Shown: positions 45,360 to 56,537, counted from the stretch's first letter. The stretch: 64,000 nt of DNA from Mycoplasmopsis alligatoris A21JP2 (GCF_000178375.1 NZ_ADNC01000007.1:62001-126000); one strand, 5' to 3'. Notes: generated by a model not told the origin, from the sequence alone. Program-made: numbers and translations.

Positions 45360-46193
45360 CTATTTATCTCCTTCTTTTGCTTCATTTGCTTTTGCTTCAG
45401 TTTCTGCAGCTAATTTAGCTTCAGCAGCTTCTATTAAAGGTAATAATTCTCTTGAATTCATTCCAGCTGTAACTTCAACTTGTAATTTTTTAGCTTTTTC
45501 AACTAATTCGTTCATTAATAGAACTTCGTTGATATCAACTAAAACGATTGGGTTGTGGCTTGGCAATCCTTTAACACCTTCTTTAACCATAACAAATGAT
45601 TTTTTAGGTCCTGGGATTGATCCTTTAATTAAAAGTAAATTGTTTTTTAAATCAACTTTAACAACTTCTAAGTTTTGAACTGTTGTTTTAACATTACCTA
45701 ATTGTCCTGGCATTGTCATACCTTTAACAACTTTATTTCCGGCAATATCTCCAAGTGATCCTGTTTGTCTTACGGGTTGTGATCCACCACCTCCCCCGTG
45801 AGATTTAGGTCCTATGTGTTGATTGTGTCTTTTAATTGTTCCAGCAAATCCTTTACCTTTTGATGTTCCTGTTACATCAACAAGATCACCTACTTTAAAA
45901 ATGTTTGCTTGAACAAGTTGTCCAAGTTCATAACCTGACATGTCACGAACTTCTTTTACGTAGCGCTTAGGTGTTGTATTAGCTTTTGCAAAGTGACCTG
46001 TTTCAGGTTTGTTTGAACGGCTTGCTTTCTTGTCAAAAACAGCTAATTGTGTTGCCACATAACCATTTTTGTCTGAAGAAAGAACTTTAGTAACAACATT
46101 TGGTTGAACTTCAATAACTGTAACAGCAACTCTTGTTCCTAATTCAGTATAAATTTGAGTCATACCAACTTTACGTCCTAAGATTCCTTTCAT
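45360..46193 (-). CDS. rplC: 50S ribosomal protein L3 with C-terminal extension
   Basis: 277 residues. [68 protein letters not shown] are L3 blocks, including the glycine-rich loop reaching the peptidyl transferase centre. The core ends near residue 215; a further 60 residues are Ala/Glu/Lys-rich. Two nt separate its stop from the rplD start. Confidence 0.95.
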   Translation of the reverse strand: MKGILGRKVGMTQIYTELGTRVAVTVIEVQPNVVTKVLSSDKNGYVATQLAVFDKKASRSNKPETGHFAKANTTPKRYVKEVRDMSGYELGQLVQANIFKVGDLVDVTGTSKGKGFAGTIKRHNQHIGPKSHGGGGGSQPVRQTGSLGDIAGNKVVKGMTMPGQLGNVKTTVQNLEVVKVDLKNNLLLIKGSIPGPKKSFVMVKEGVKGLPSHNPIVLVDINEVLLMNELVEKAKKLQVEVTAGMNSRELLPLIEAAEAKLAAETEAKANEAKEGDK

Positions 46194-46221
46194 ATTTTCT
46201 CCTTATGTTTAATATATAAAC

Positions 46222-46533
46222 TTATTTTGTTTTAACTGTAACTTGAATCGCTACCCCAGCAGGTAGTTCAAGTCTTTTGATTTTGTCTGTAGTAGCATCA
46301 GTAACTTTAGTAACTACTATAAGTCTTTGGTGTGTTCTACTTTCAAATTGTTCACGACTTGGTTTATTAACGTGAACTGATCTTAAGATAGTGATTTCTT
46401 CTCTTTTTGTTGGAAGAGGAATTGGTCCACTAACTTCTGATCCTGCAGCTTTTGCAGCGCTAAAGATTTTTTTTGCAGCTTCATCTACTAAAGCGTGATC
46501 AAAACCTTTAACTTTGATATTTAATCTACTCAT
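46222..46533 (-). CDS. rpsJ: 30S ribosomal protein S10
   Basis: 103 residues, standard. LNIKVKGFDHALVDEAAKKIFSAAKAAGSEVSGPIPLPTKRE and RTHQRLIVV are typical. First gene of the operon; in E. coli it also joins NusB in antitermination. It starts after AAAGGAGACAACA and a leader of about 105 nt. Confidence 0.97.
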   Translation of the reverse strand: MSRLNIKVKGFDHALVDEAAKKIFSAAKAAGSEVSGPIPLPTKREEITILRSVHVNKPSREQFESRTHQRLIVVTKVTDATTDKIKRLELPAGVAIQVTVKTK

Positions 46534-46650
46534 TGTTGTCTCCTTTGTTCATTTTGAACTTAGCTCCTCATAAAAACCTTATACGTCCTCAACAACTATT
46601 TTGGCGTATTAGCAACCTTATGAATCCGGGCTAGTTGCTTTTTAATTATA
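46534..46650 (-). promoter_or_regulatory. Promoter and structured leader of the S10-spc operon
   Basis: On the minus strand TATAAT (46650-46645) is followed by a leader of about 105 nt. AGCAAC at the 5' end (46639-46634) can pair with GTTGCT (46616-46611), or its neighbour CAACTA (46637-46632) can pair with TAGTTG (46598-46593); the two are mutually exclusive. A small GTTCA/TGAAC hairpin sits just before the ribosome site. This suits feedback by a ribosomal protein, as L4 or others do elsewhere, but no known leader consensus is recognised. Confidence 0.5.
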
Positions 46651-46815
46651 AGGATAAAAAAAATTTTCGGAAACAAATTTATCAAGATTTTTTTTGGTGT
46701 TTTATTCTAACAACTCTTTTTGGTGTATCGAATTAAAAACTAATTTCTAAAAAGGTTATTTTTTATTAATTTTTGTTCAATATTCTTATTTATTTATATA
46801 AATAGTTAAATAATA

Positions 46816-46821
46816 TAAAAT
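46816..46821 (+). promoter_or_regulatory. -10 element of the second GDPD gene
   Basis: TAAAAT, then 6 nt (GTTAAT), then ATG. The same arrangement, nearly base for base, precedes ybeY (TAAAAT-GTTATT-ATG). Confidence 0.5.
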
Positions 46822-46827
46822 GTTAAT

Positions 46828-47571
46828 ATGAATAAAAAAATCTACAAAATTGCCCATCGAGGTTATTCAAGTTTATATCCAGAAAACACAAAGTTAGCTT
46901 TTTCAAAAGCTTTAGATTCTGGTTTTGACGGTGTAGAAATTGATCTACATTTGACAAAAGATAATCAAATTGTTATTATTCATGATAATAATACTAAACG
47001 TTTAACTGATAAAAATTTAGTAGTTAAAAATTCTAATTTAGAGGAATTAAAAAAATTAAATTTAGCAGCTAAATATAAAGAAATAGGTTTGTTTGAACAG
47101 ATTTTAACTATTGAAGAATTTTTAGAATTGTACGTTAATAAATTTGACTTAATTAATTTAGAAATAAAAGTAACTAAACAAAAGATTTGTAAATTTGTCA
47201 AAATTCTTTTAAACAAATTATCCCCTTATTTAAATAATATAAATAAATTTGTATTTAGTTCATTTAACTACGATGTTTTATATGAGTTAAATAAAAATGA
47301 TAAAAATTTAAAATTAGCTTTTTTATGCAAAACTAAAAAAGCTTTATTAAATATCAGTAAGTTTAATTTAAAAATAATTACTTATTTAGCACCTTCATTA
47401 AATTCATTTAGAATTAATAAAAAATTCTATGATTCATATAATAAATATTATTTATTTTGAACATTAAAAACTAAAAAGAGTTTTTTAAAATACAGTAAAT
47501 TTTTAAATACATTTGGATTGATTTTACATAAACCATTCTGATATAAAAAGCAAAGAAATAATAAAAAATAA
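46828..47571 (+). CDS. Glycerophosphodiester phosphodiesterase (second copy)
   Basis: 247 residues, a paralogue of the enzyme at 4628-5338. Active-site motifs AHRGYSSLYPENT, GVEIDLHLTKD and IIHDNNTKRLT are intact and the frame continues through TGA Trp codons to a Lys-rich C-terminus. It lacks a signal peptide. Unlike the first copy it stands alone without a transporter, with its own promoter 6 nt upstream of the ATG, which implies separate expression and perhaps a different diester preference. Confidence 0.88.
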
Positions 47572-47685
47572 GAGAATTTTTCAATAGTAAATAATTTAGT
47601 TAAAATTCATATTCATCTTGTACATAGGTAAATATGTATTTTTATGTTGATTAACTTGGAAAGCAGATTCAAATAAGTTATTAAA

Positions 47686-47712
47686 AAATACACCAATAAT
47701 TCTGGTGTATTT
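47686..47712 (-). terminator. Terminator beyond the restriction-modification pseudogene
   Basis: A 10-bp stem AAATACACCA/TGGTGTATTT with a 7-nt loop, then a run of T on the minus strand. Confidence 0.82.
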
Positions 47713-47730
47713 ATTATTATTGTTTGGATT

Positions 47731-50700
47731 TTAATCATTCTTTTTACGTTTACTTCAAACAGTTGTTTCAATATAATTAATTTCTTCATTTGATAAATTA
47801 TATTTTTTATAAAGTTTTTCATCGGTTCAAGTTTGATCAAAAGAAACTATTGGTATTAATGAAAAAACATTCGGTGGTACTTGTTGAGTAAATTTAAGTT
47901 GACCAAGTAAGAAATGGAAAATTTGGTATTCATATAACTGTAACAGCTGTTTCTTTCTTCTTCATTTTTAAAAGGCCCAACAGTTTGAAACGTTTGTGTA
48001 CAAATTGATTCAAATTCGGGTTTTATTAAGTTTAATTTATCCTTATTTACATCTCCTTCTCCAACTGCTTTTCTCATAAATAATTTATATGAATTCATCA
48101 AGTTTTTATTCTTTGTAAAAATGTCTTTTTTTACGTATCCTACAAATTCTTTTGCATATATTTTTACATAATTATTATTTACTTTTACACTATTATATTC
48201 ACTAAAATTTGAAAGTAATCCGAAAGGATTTTGAGATCCTATTAAAGATGAAAAATTCTCTTTTAAAAGATCATTAAAAACTTTTTTGATTATTGGTCTT
48301 GAATTTGAATATCTTATAACTGCTCCAATATTAAATTCATCAAGTTCTCTAAGGTCATAATTATCAATATTTTTGTCAATAAAATGGTATTCTGTTTTTT
48401 CTCATTTTTTTGTTTTTCAAAAAGTAAATAACAAATACCACCTTTTATTTCAACATTTGTAAATAGATCTGATTCTTCTTTATGATCAAAAATAGTTTTC
48501 AAATTTTTTGACTCTAAAACTCTTTTTCTAAATGTAGAAATTTCACTTTTTCCTCCGGTCATTCATCTAGAAGGTACAACCATGCTTTCGTATCTTGTGT
48601 TCAAGTCTAAACCTAATTCAATAAAATGTCCATACAAGGAGCTTGCATTATTTTGATTGTCTAAAATTGTGTTTTTTTCTTGATATGGTGGGTTTCCATC
48701 TATAACACTAAATCTCATATTGCTTTCTCCTTCTTCTTTTTGAAATATTTTACCTTGATGCATTGAATTTATAAATTCTTTTTTTGTATTTTTGCCTTTT
48801 AAAATTTTAGACAAATCAGTTTTATACCTAATATTAGTAGGTTTTTTACGATATCCAATTAAAGTTTTTTGAGTTATCGAACGAGCCATTTCAGAATTAG
48901 TAAGAACAAAAATTTGTTCTTTAACTATTTTATCTCAAAGTTCTATTCTCTGTTCTACATCTAAATCATTTTTATATACTTTTTTAAGTTCATTTTTATA
49001 AAAAGTATAAGTTATATATAGAGGATATAATCCTGTTTTAGAACCTGGATCAAGTATTTTTTCCCCTTGTTTAAAGACATTTTCGCTAAATCCTTGAATA
49101 TCTTTGTAAACAGGTTCCTCAAGTTCTTGACTAAAATCATCATTAAAGAAAGTATATCCACCAACTGTATTGCTTAAGTGCATATTAACAACTCTTCAAG
49201 GTGTTAAGACAGTTTCTTTATCTGGATTTCTAAAGCTTGAGAATAACTCAGCTATTTTTTTAATTCTTTTAGTTGGTTCAAATTTATCAGCTAGTTCAGC
49301 TTTTTAACGAATATTATTTCCAGCACCAATAAATACTGTTTTGTCAAAATAGTACTTAATCTCTTTAAAATTTTGTTTTGTAACGCCTTTTGGCATAAAT
49401 TCTTCTCAAAAATCATCTTTGATTAATTCGGTAAGATTGCTTAAGTCAAAATTTTCATCTAAGTAGTCATCCTTTCCATAAAACATTAATGGAAAACGAA
49501 CTGCAATTGATCTTAATACTAATTTACTGTTTCTAATTTCTTTTAGTCTTTGATTTCTTGCTTTTTCTTCCTCTGTTTTAGGATGTTTTATTATCTCTAA
49601 TGAATTTACAGTTTCGTTTTCAGAAATATTATTTTGATTTATTACTATAGATGTCTTAGGTTTATTACGTATAGAAGATTTAGAAATAGTATTTCCTATT
49701 CTAGTAATTAATTCTAAATCTAGATCAAATTCAATATTCTCTTTTGAAAAAATTCTATCATCATCAAAACTATTTGATGCAACACGATTAATAAGTGATC
49801 TTTTTATTTCACTTAAAATATATTTAACATCAGCATTTTTCATTATTGAACCTTTAATAGCTATTACAGGACAGAATTTTAGAAATTTAGTAATGTTCTC
49901 TTCTACTAATTTATCATTAGATCTATTATTATTTAACAAGTTAGCTGTTTTATTGCTTGCCATATCGTAAACAATTTTTAAAGCACGATCTGGAGAAAAA
50001 TCAAAAACATATGCTTGTTCTTTTATAAATCCATTTACTTGTCATGGACTTTGAACTCTAAATATTGTTTGTAAATAACTTATTGCACTTGTGTTTTGTC
50101 CACCATACAACATAAATACCCCAGTTCAAGGACGAACAGTTACACCGGTGGTTAAACGTCCACACGATAAAGTAATTGTTCTTGTTTTTGAAGGATCATT
50201 TCCTATATGCGCATTTAAATTGTCTAAATGTTTTTTTTCAAGTCGATCTGCTTTTTCATCACCATCTCCAGCCACATTAATAATTTCAAACAAACTAAAT
50301 ATTTCATGTTTTTTTAATAGATCAGCTAAAGCTTTTGCTTCTTTTACACCTGGAAGCATTCATAAAGTATGCTTAAAGTACTCTCTAAATTCTTCAGTAG
50401 AAAATGGATAATTAGTGTTATTTTTAGTTTCTTTAAGATTGTATTGTCCAACTAACAAATCTAAGAAGGCTTTAACATCTTTTTGATTAATGAATTTACC
50501 AATGTGTTCTTGACTAGGTAAAAAAGGATCATCTTTGGTATAAACTTTAAAAAATTGTGTGAAGTTAAAATACAAGTCTTTTGTACTTATATAATCCATA
50601 AAATAGTCTTCTAAACCATAAGTTAAAATGTTTAAATTAGGAAGTGTTTCATATGGATTAGGATCTAAACTTTCTTTATATCAATTAAGTTTAGCCTCTT

Positions 50701-51789
50701 GTTCATCAATGTAATCATAAGTAAATCTTTATTCAGGACTAAAATCATTAATAATATTAAAAGGTGTTCCAGATAAATATATAAAGAATAATTTAGTTTT
50801 GAATTTTTTATCATTCTTTTTTAATTCTTTGTTTCTTTCTACTAAGGCTTTTATAACCTCAGTTCCTTTTTCGCTATGTACTCCTTCATGAGCTTCATCG
50901 ATTAAAACTAAATTTCAAGGAATATTAAAAGCATATTGATTTTTATTAAATGCTCCTTTAGCTATTTCTGAACCTCTCAAATCTTGCATAGAAGCAAAAT
51001 AAACAATTTTTTTATCTTGATTATCATTAACAATTTTTTCTAAATTTTCTTTACTATTTTTTCCTAAAAAAATATAGTTTTTAAAACCTAACCCACATGA
51101 ATCAAATTCTTCTTTTCATTGTGTTTCTACATCAGGTCTATGAGTTAAAATTAAAGTAAATTTAGGAGCAATTTTTTCAACAGCATTTAAAATTGAAATT
51201 GTTTTTCCAAAACGCATTTTAGCGTCAAGCAAAAATTTATCATACTTATCATGATAACATTTTAAGATTTTTTCAACCGCTTCTCTTTGAGGCTTACGCA
51301 AAATAATAGGATTTGGCATTCCAGATATTTTCTTTTCAATTATTTTAAATTCATTCGATTTTGCAGAGTTAATAGCATTTAAAACATCTTCAAGTTTACA
51401 AATAAATCATTCAGTAGCAGAAGAATTATCAAAAATTTTACGTTTAAAATTTGACATTTCTAAAATTTTATGAATTTTTTTATCATCAAAAGTTACGATA
51501 TTGCCACTATTGTCTTTATTGTTTAAAATTGCTAATTCAGTATGAAATAAATGATAAGTATTACCAGCAGTTCCGGTTTGTTCCAAAATCCTTTTATTTG
51601 CAACTTTGTTTAATATTTCATTATTAGCTTCAAGTTTTCAATCCCCTTAAAATATTTCAAACTAGTTTTTCCTATTTTTAAGCAACCTTCATGTTTATTA
51701 TCATCTATTCAATAAACATAAATAACATTTATCTTTTTAGAAATAGGACTTTTAATAATTGAATCTTTTGTTTTTAATTTTTCTAACAT
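47731..51789 (-). pseudogene. Decayed single-chain restriction-modification enzyme (GIY-YIG nuclease, helicase, N6-adenine methylase)
   Basis: About 1,350 codons broken by two in-frame TAA codons (50729-50731 and 49304-49306) and three inferred frameshifts. Each frameshift is restored by one extra base in a short run: C4 at 51643-51646, T6 at 48396-48401 and T3 at 47950-47952. Reading through them gives a coherent protein: an N-terminal part with YVYW...LKIGKTS (GIY-YIG-like), SF2 motifs DAKMRFGKT (Walker A-like), LVLIDEAHEG and LSGTPFN, then ILDPGSKTG (SAM motif I) and DGNPPY (N6-adenine methylase motif IV), and a C-terminal target-recognition region. This matches Type ISP/IIG-like enzymes. 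TGA codons were counted as Trp and are not part of the damage. Confidence 0.85.
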
Positions 51790-52119
51790 ATTATTTTTGT
51801 CCTTTATTTATGTAATTAATGTTTAAATTTAGTTTGTTAACAGATCTAGTGTTTTTAGTCATTATTTTCATCATACTGCATCCTAGTTTTAAAATATATA
51901 AATATTTTATCATTTTAACGAAAAAACGCCATAAATAACTATTTTATAGGCAAATTTAATTAAAATTCTCACATTGTTATTTTATAGTTAAATTTGCAAT
52001 AATCTTCTTTTGATACCTCATTTAACTAGAGTTTAGTAAATAAGTAAATAAAAAATAAACTCCATAATCGACTATGGCATAGTCAATTAAGAGTCTATCG
52101 AATTAACCAATTTAAATTA
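51790..52119. other. Gene-free spacer with a palindrome
   Basis: About 330 AT-rich nt. At 52070-52084 an inverted repeat GACTATG/CATAGTC lies downstream of the acid phosphatase on the minus strand, followed by TTTATTTTTT some 10 nt later; it may be a weak terminator. Two imperfect copies of a TATTTTATAG-AAATTT string occur around 51940 and 51980. No gene is seen. Confidence 0.5.
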
Positions 52120-53484
52120 TTATTTTAAATCTTTAGGATCAGCAATTATTCTTTTAACTTCATCTCATAAGTTTTTATATGTGTTTTTGAACCCAAATGG
52201 TTCTAATCAACCACCATATTCAGAATTACCTGAAATTAAAACATATGATTGATTTCACTCTAAATCACTTCATACACCTTTTGTATATTTACGTCCTTTA
52301 GCTCCAGTTGGGCTTAAGAATAAGTCTTTCATTTTTGCTTCACTTGATTCAAATAAAGCTACTCTTTCATCGTTTGATTTTCCTTTAGATGCTTCATCAA
52401 AAAAGTCATTAAAGTTATCACCAATCTTCATCATTACACGAAGTTTAACGGCATCACCATCTTTTTCATCGCTAAAGTTTCAACCTACAGTATTATCACT
52501 AACAGCATTCATTCTCATATTTTTTAAAAATTGTTTTCCAATTCCTTCTGCTATTAATGTATTAGGTCATGAAATTCATGGTTTAGCTTCAAATTTATCT
52601 GTTACTTCAATTTTTGCCACTGCTTTTAATTCATCTTTAGTAACTTTTGTAGCTTCTTCAGATTTCATTGTTTTATACTTATCAAAAATTGTTGCTTCTT
52701 TAGGTACATAAGGTGTTGCACCTCTCATTCAGAATTGTCAATTTTTTAGATATTCTTTTTTAATTCCAGCTTTTTCTAGATTTAATTTTACTGCATCTCT
52801 AACGGCTGTAGATTGTGACATATCTGAGTTATACATTACAACACCACCTTTTTCAAAAACATGGTTAATAAACGCAATAGCACCAGGTGTTGCTTTTCTT
52901 ATTCCTTTTAAATCATATTTTTCTTTATCAGCCGGATTAAATCCTCCAACAGTCATAGCATTAGCTTCTGTAAAGTCATTGCTTAAAACTGTTTCATCAA
53001 TGTCCATAAAAACTACTGGAATGAATTTACCATTATCTGGGTTAGAAACTTTACCAGTTGTTGAATCAACTTTTGCTAAATCTAACATTGATTTCATTTT
53101 TTCGTCTTTTATCAAATTATCAAATTTGACTTTAGCAAAAGCATAATCTTGTTCTCTTCCGATTCTTGATTCAGCACTTTTTATGTATCAAACTACTGAT
53201 CCAATTTGTGCTGCGTCTTTATTTAATTTATCTATTAAAACTGCTTTTTCATCTGCACTTAAAACACTTTTAATATCTAAACTATCAATCAATTGTGCTT
53301 TTTGCACTTTTGATAATTTTTCAATTTTTTCATTGACAAATTTTACTTTGTCAGTATCAGCTAATTTATCAAAATCTGCTGATTCCACATTTTTAGTAGT
53401 GTTACATGAAATAGCAGCAACGCTTAAAGCACTTATGGCTGGTAAAATAGCTCCTGCTAATCATAATTTTTTGTGAAATTTCAT
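52120..53484 (-). CDS. HAD-family acid phosphatase lipoprotein (class C/e(P4)-like)
   Basis: 454 residues. The signal peptide ends in AAISCNTT, a lipobox Cys, so the protein should be anchored to the outer membrane face. Residues 25-85 are a Lys/Asp-rich helical spacer. The HAD nucleophile motif is FMDIDETVLSN (DxDxT), typical of the secreted acid phosphatases; later VMYNSDMSQSTAV (motif II-type Ser) and KIGDNFNDFFDEA (motif IV Asp pair) complete the active site. Such enzymes dephosphorylate nucleotides (5'-nucleotidase, NMN) outside the cell and would supply nucleosides for salvage, e.g. through the cytidine deaminase at 57027. Several Trp are TGA-coded. Confidence 0.88.
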
Positions 53485-53579
53485 TATTAATTTACTCACT
53501 TTCGGGTATGAAATAGTCCATACAATTTAAAGTATATTACTATTAAAAAAAATTGATATTTTTTAAATTTATAAAAAAA

Positions 53580-53604
53580 ATAAGTGGAATATTTTTCCAC
53601 TTAT
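53580..53604 (-). terminator. Terminator after rpiB
   Basis: A 10-bp stem ATAAGTGGAA/TTCCACTTAT with a 5-nt loop and eight T on the minus strand. Confidence 0.85.
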
Positions 53605-53607
53605 CTG

Positions 53608-54045
53608 CTATTTATCTAGTTCATCAATTCTTGATTGGTGTCTTCCACCTTCATATTGTGTTGCTATGTAATCATCAATCATTTCAAAAGCTTTTTCTTT
53701 TTCAATTTGTCTTCCACCAAAACATAAAACGTTAGCATCGTTATGTAATTTTGCTAAGTGTGCATCCTCAACACTTGTTACTCTTGCTGCACGAATGTGT
53801 TTATGTCTATTTAGTGCATATGAAATACCTAAACCTGTACCACAAACTCCCACACCAAAATCAACTTTATGCTCATCTACATAATTAGCAAGTTCTTTTC
53901 CTTGTGTTGCATATGAAACTGATACTTTATCAGTATCTGGTCCTAAATCAACTGTTTCATAGCCTTTTTTGGCTAAGTAATTTTTGATATTTTCTTTTAA
54001 TTCAAATCCAGCATGATCGCTAGCTAAAGCTACTACTTTTTTCAT
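53608..54045 (-). CDS. rpiB: Ribose-5-phosphate isomerase B
   Basis: 145 residues, start at the ATG after AAGGAG rather than an in-frame ATG 20 codons upstream. ASDHAGFELKENIKNYL, the catalytic-Cys loop FGVGVCGTGLGIS and ANVLCFGGRQI are RpiB motifs. It interconverts ribose and ribulose 5-phosphates in the pentose phosphate pathway; RpiB types often also accept allose or galactose 6-phosphate. Transcribed alone. Confidence 0.95.
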   Translation of the reverse strand: MKKVVALASDHAGFELKENIKNYLAKKGYETVDLGPDTDKVSVSYATQGKELANYVDEHKVDFGVGVCGTGLGISYALNRHKHIRAARVTSVEDAHLAKLHNDANVLCFGGRQIEKEKAFEMIDDYIATQYEGGRHQSRIDELDK

Positions 54046-54170
54046 AAAACTCCTTAATTTATTTAATTTTACAACATTGTAGAATAAATATTCAAAATAA
54101 TACAAAAACTAAGTTTTTCCTTTTATTGTTCTTTATTAGTAAACTTATCATTTATTAAAAAAAATATAAT

Positions 54171-56183
54171 GTGAAACAAATAGACTCAAAAGAATGCTCG
54201 TTACTGGTTATAAAATATTTTTATGATCGCTTTTATCAAAAAAGCATACCTATTGAAATTCTAAAAAGCAATGCTGATTATGATGAAATAGGTATAAAAA
54301 TTGACCAAATAAGCTTATTAGCAGCAAAATACGGTTTAAATTTATCAGCTTATAAATGTGATTTTAAAAGCCTTTTAGATCTTGAAAAAAGTGAATATCC
54401 TATTTCTATAATAATCAATAGAAATGATTTTTTGCATTTGATTGTAATTAAAAAGAAAATAGCTAATCATTTTTTAATTTATGATCCAATTGATGGTCAT
54501 ATTTGACTTAACCATAGAGATTTAAGTAAAATTTATGTAAAATTAATAGTTACATTTAAAAAACAAAAATATTATGTTCCAAAAAAATATTCATTGGTTT
54601 CTAATTTAGGTTTTTCATTACCTTATTTTTTAGTCACATTAATCTTTTTAATTTCAAAATTATTGAGTCCATTATTAGCGAGAGTTTTACTTTCAAACAT
54701 TTATTATTCATTTGAATTTGAACCATTAATAACGCTTATTTTATTATTTATTTGATTTGCCATTAGTACTCAAATTTTTTACACAGTTTCATATAAATTA
54801 ATTAATAACTTAATTATTAAAAAGATAGAATTTAACGCTTCTAAATATATAGAAAAAATTCAACAAAATCCTTTAAAAACTATATTTAAATATAATGATA
54901 ATGAACTCTTAAATCGTTTTAATGCCATAAAATCTGTTGAAGAATTTCGAGTCACTTTTTTAAGTAATGTAATAATTGATTTAATCTCTTTACTGGCTTC
55001 TTTTTTCTATTTGTATTATGCTAATTTGGTTGTCTTAATTATTGTTTTTTCATATGCATTTATTTCTTTATTAATTGGTGTATATATCAATATAAACATA
55101 AATTTTTATTCCAAACAAATAGAAGAAAAAAATACACTAGTTAATTTAGATTTAATCAATATTTTTAATGAATATCGATATAACTCTAGAGATTTTTTGA
55201 TTAGCAATATAAAAAATAAATACTCAAAAAATTATCAAGAATTAAATAACAAAAATTCTATTTTAAGTTCAAAACTAGATTTTTGAAATTCTATTCACTC
55301 AGTAATTAATACTTTAATACCTTTTATTATTTATTCAAGTGCTATATATTATTATTGAACACAAAAACTGCCTTTATATGAATTTATTATCTATCTAAGT
55401 GGAATAAATTTATTAAGTGAGCCTTTAAAAGGTATTAATAGCAAAATAACAATATTTAATAAAAATAGAATTAATCTAAGCATTATTGAAACATTCAATA
55501 TAAAAGAAAAGATAAATAAAGAAAACATAAAACTAAAAAATAATTTATCAGAACTAAATGTAAAAAATTTAAAATTATTTTTAAAAGGTAAATTAATCTT
55601 AAATATAAATAATTTAGTTATAAAAAATAACGTTCACCTGATTGGAAAAAATGGAATAGGAAAGTCTACTTTTTTGAAACTATTATCTGGTTTTTATGAA
55701 GAATATGAAGGAAAAATTATTTTAAAAAATAATCAAAATAGTTATGATTTAGAAAAAACATATTTAAATAATTTTTATTTAAGCAATGAACAATATTTTT
55801 CAGACATTAAAATTATTGATTACATAAGTGACTTTAAAAAAATAAATGAAGATGTAATTGATCAAATTTTTAATAAATATCAAATTTATGATTTACTTGA
55901 AATTAGCAAAATAGACCTACAGAAGACAATGCTAAATAATGCAAATAATTTATCAACTGGCCAAAAAAGAATTGTTTCTTTTTTAAAAATTATTTTAACA
56001 AAACCTGATTATATTTTTTTGGATGAAGCTTTTGAAAATATACAAAATGACATATCTAATAAAATTAAAAACGTTTTAATTTTTGAATTAAACAACAGTA
56101 CTTTTGTAGAGATATCACATAATAATAATTTTGTTCACTCTAATGTAGAAAGGATAAATTTTGAAAAAATCAACAATGTTTAA
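54171..56183 (+). CDS. C39-peptidase-containing ABC exporter (bacteriocin/peptide exporter type)
   Basis: 670 residues. Domain order: C39 cysteine peptidase (KQIDSKEC with Cys 9; HLIV and IYDPIDGH giving the His and Asp), five to six membrane helices (about 145-420), and an ABC ATPase with Walker A LIGKNGIGKST (about 490), signature LSTGQKR, Walker B YIFLDEAFE and switch His in EISHN. Such proteins cut a leader after Gly-Gly or similar and export the peptide. Q3, usually forming the oxyanion hole, is present. The only possible start is GTG at 54171, since a stop lies just upstream; TATAAT directly abuts it. A small membrane gene overlaps its end. No leader peptide gene is seen nearby. Confidence 0.85.
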
Positions 56184-56523
56184 ATTTGTTTTTTTACTTG
56201 TTTTGTTACTTATAATAATTACCGTTTTTATTTATTTAATTTTTAAAATTTCAATTCCAATTTATAAAAAAACTTTTGTTTATCAAGATAATGGCAAATT
56301 TTATTTAAACAATATTTTTAAAAGTGAAGAAAAAAATATTCCAATTATATTAAGTTCGAAAAACACTTTTTACCAATATACCTTTGATATAGTTAAAATA
56401 GTAAATAATAAAACACAAATAATTTTAAATCAAGAACCAAAAATATTTTTTGATTTTCAAAAAGGTGTTGAATCTTCTGTCTTTGTTTACTACACTAATC
56501 TATTCGATATCTTTACTAAGTAA
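56161..56523 (+). CDS. Small membrane-anchored partner of the C39 exporter
   Basis: 120 residues from a TTG preceded by AAAGGATAAAT (an in-frame ATG is five codons later). One N-terminal membrane helix (KFVFLLVLLLIIITVFIYLIF) is followed by about 85 residues predicted extracellular, with beta-like alternation and no motif I recognise. The start overlaps the exporter's last 23 nt, so the two are translationally coupled. Size and topology recall a truncated HlyD-type adaptor, but sequence similarity cannot be claimed. Function unknown. Confidence 0.7.
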   Translation: MKKSTMFKFVFLLVLLLIIITVFIYLIFKISIPIYKKTFVYQDNGKFYLNNIFKSEEKNIPIILSSKNTFYQYTFDIVKIVNNKTQIILNQEPKIFFDFQKGVESSVFVYYTNLFDIFTK

Positions 56524-56537
56524 AACCTTGGATATGT

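Noticed and set aside
45083-45678. Long plus-strand open frames opposite rplD and rplC
   Set aside because: They are antisense shadows of Ala/Lys-rich coding sequence and have no ribosome site.
47731-51789. Phase-variable restriction gene switched by homopolymer slippage
   Set aside because: The runs involved are only 3 to 6 bases long and two independent nonsense codons are also present, so decay explains it better.
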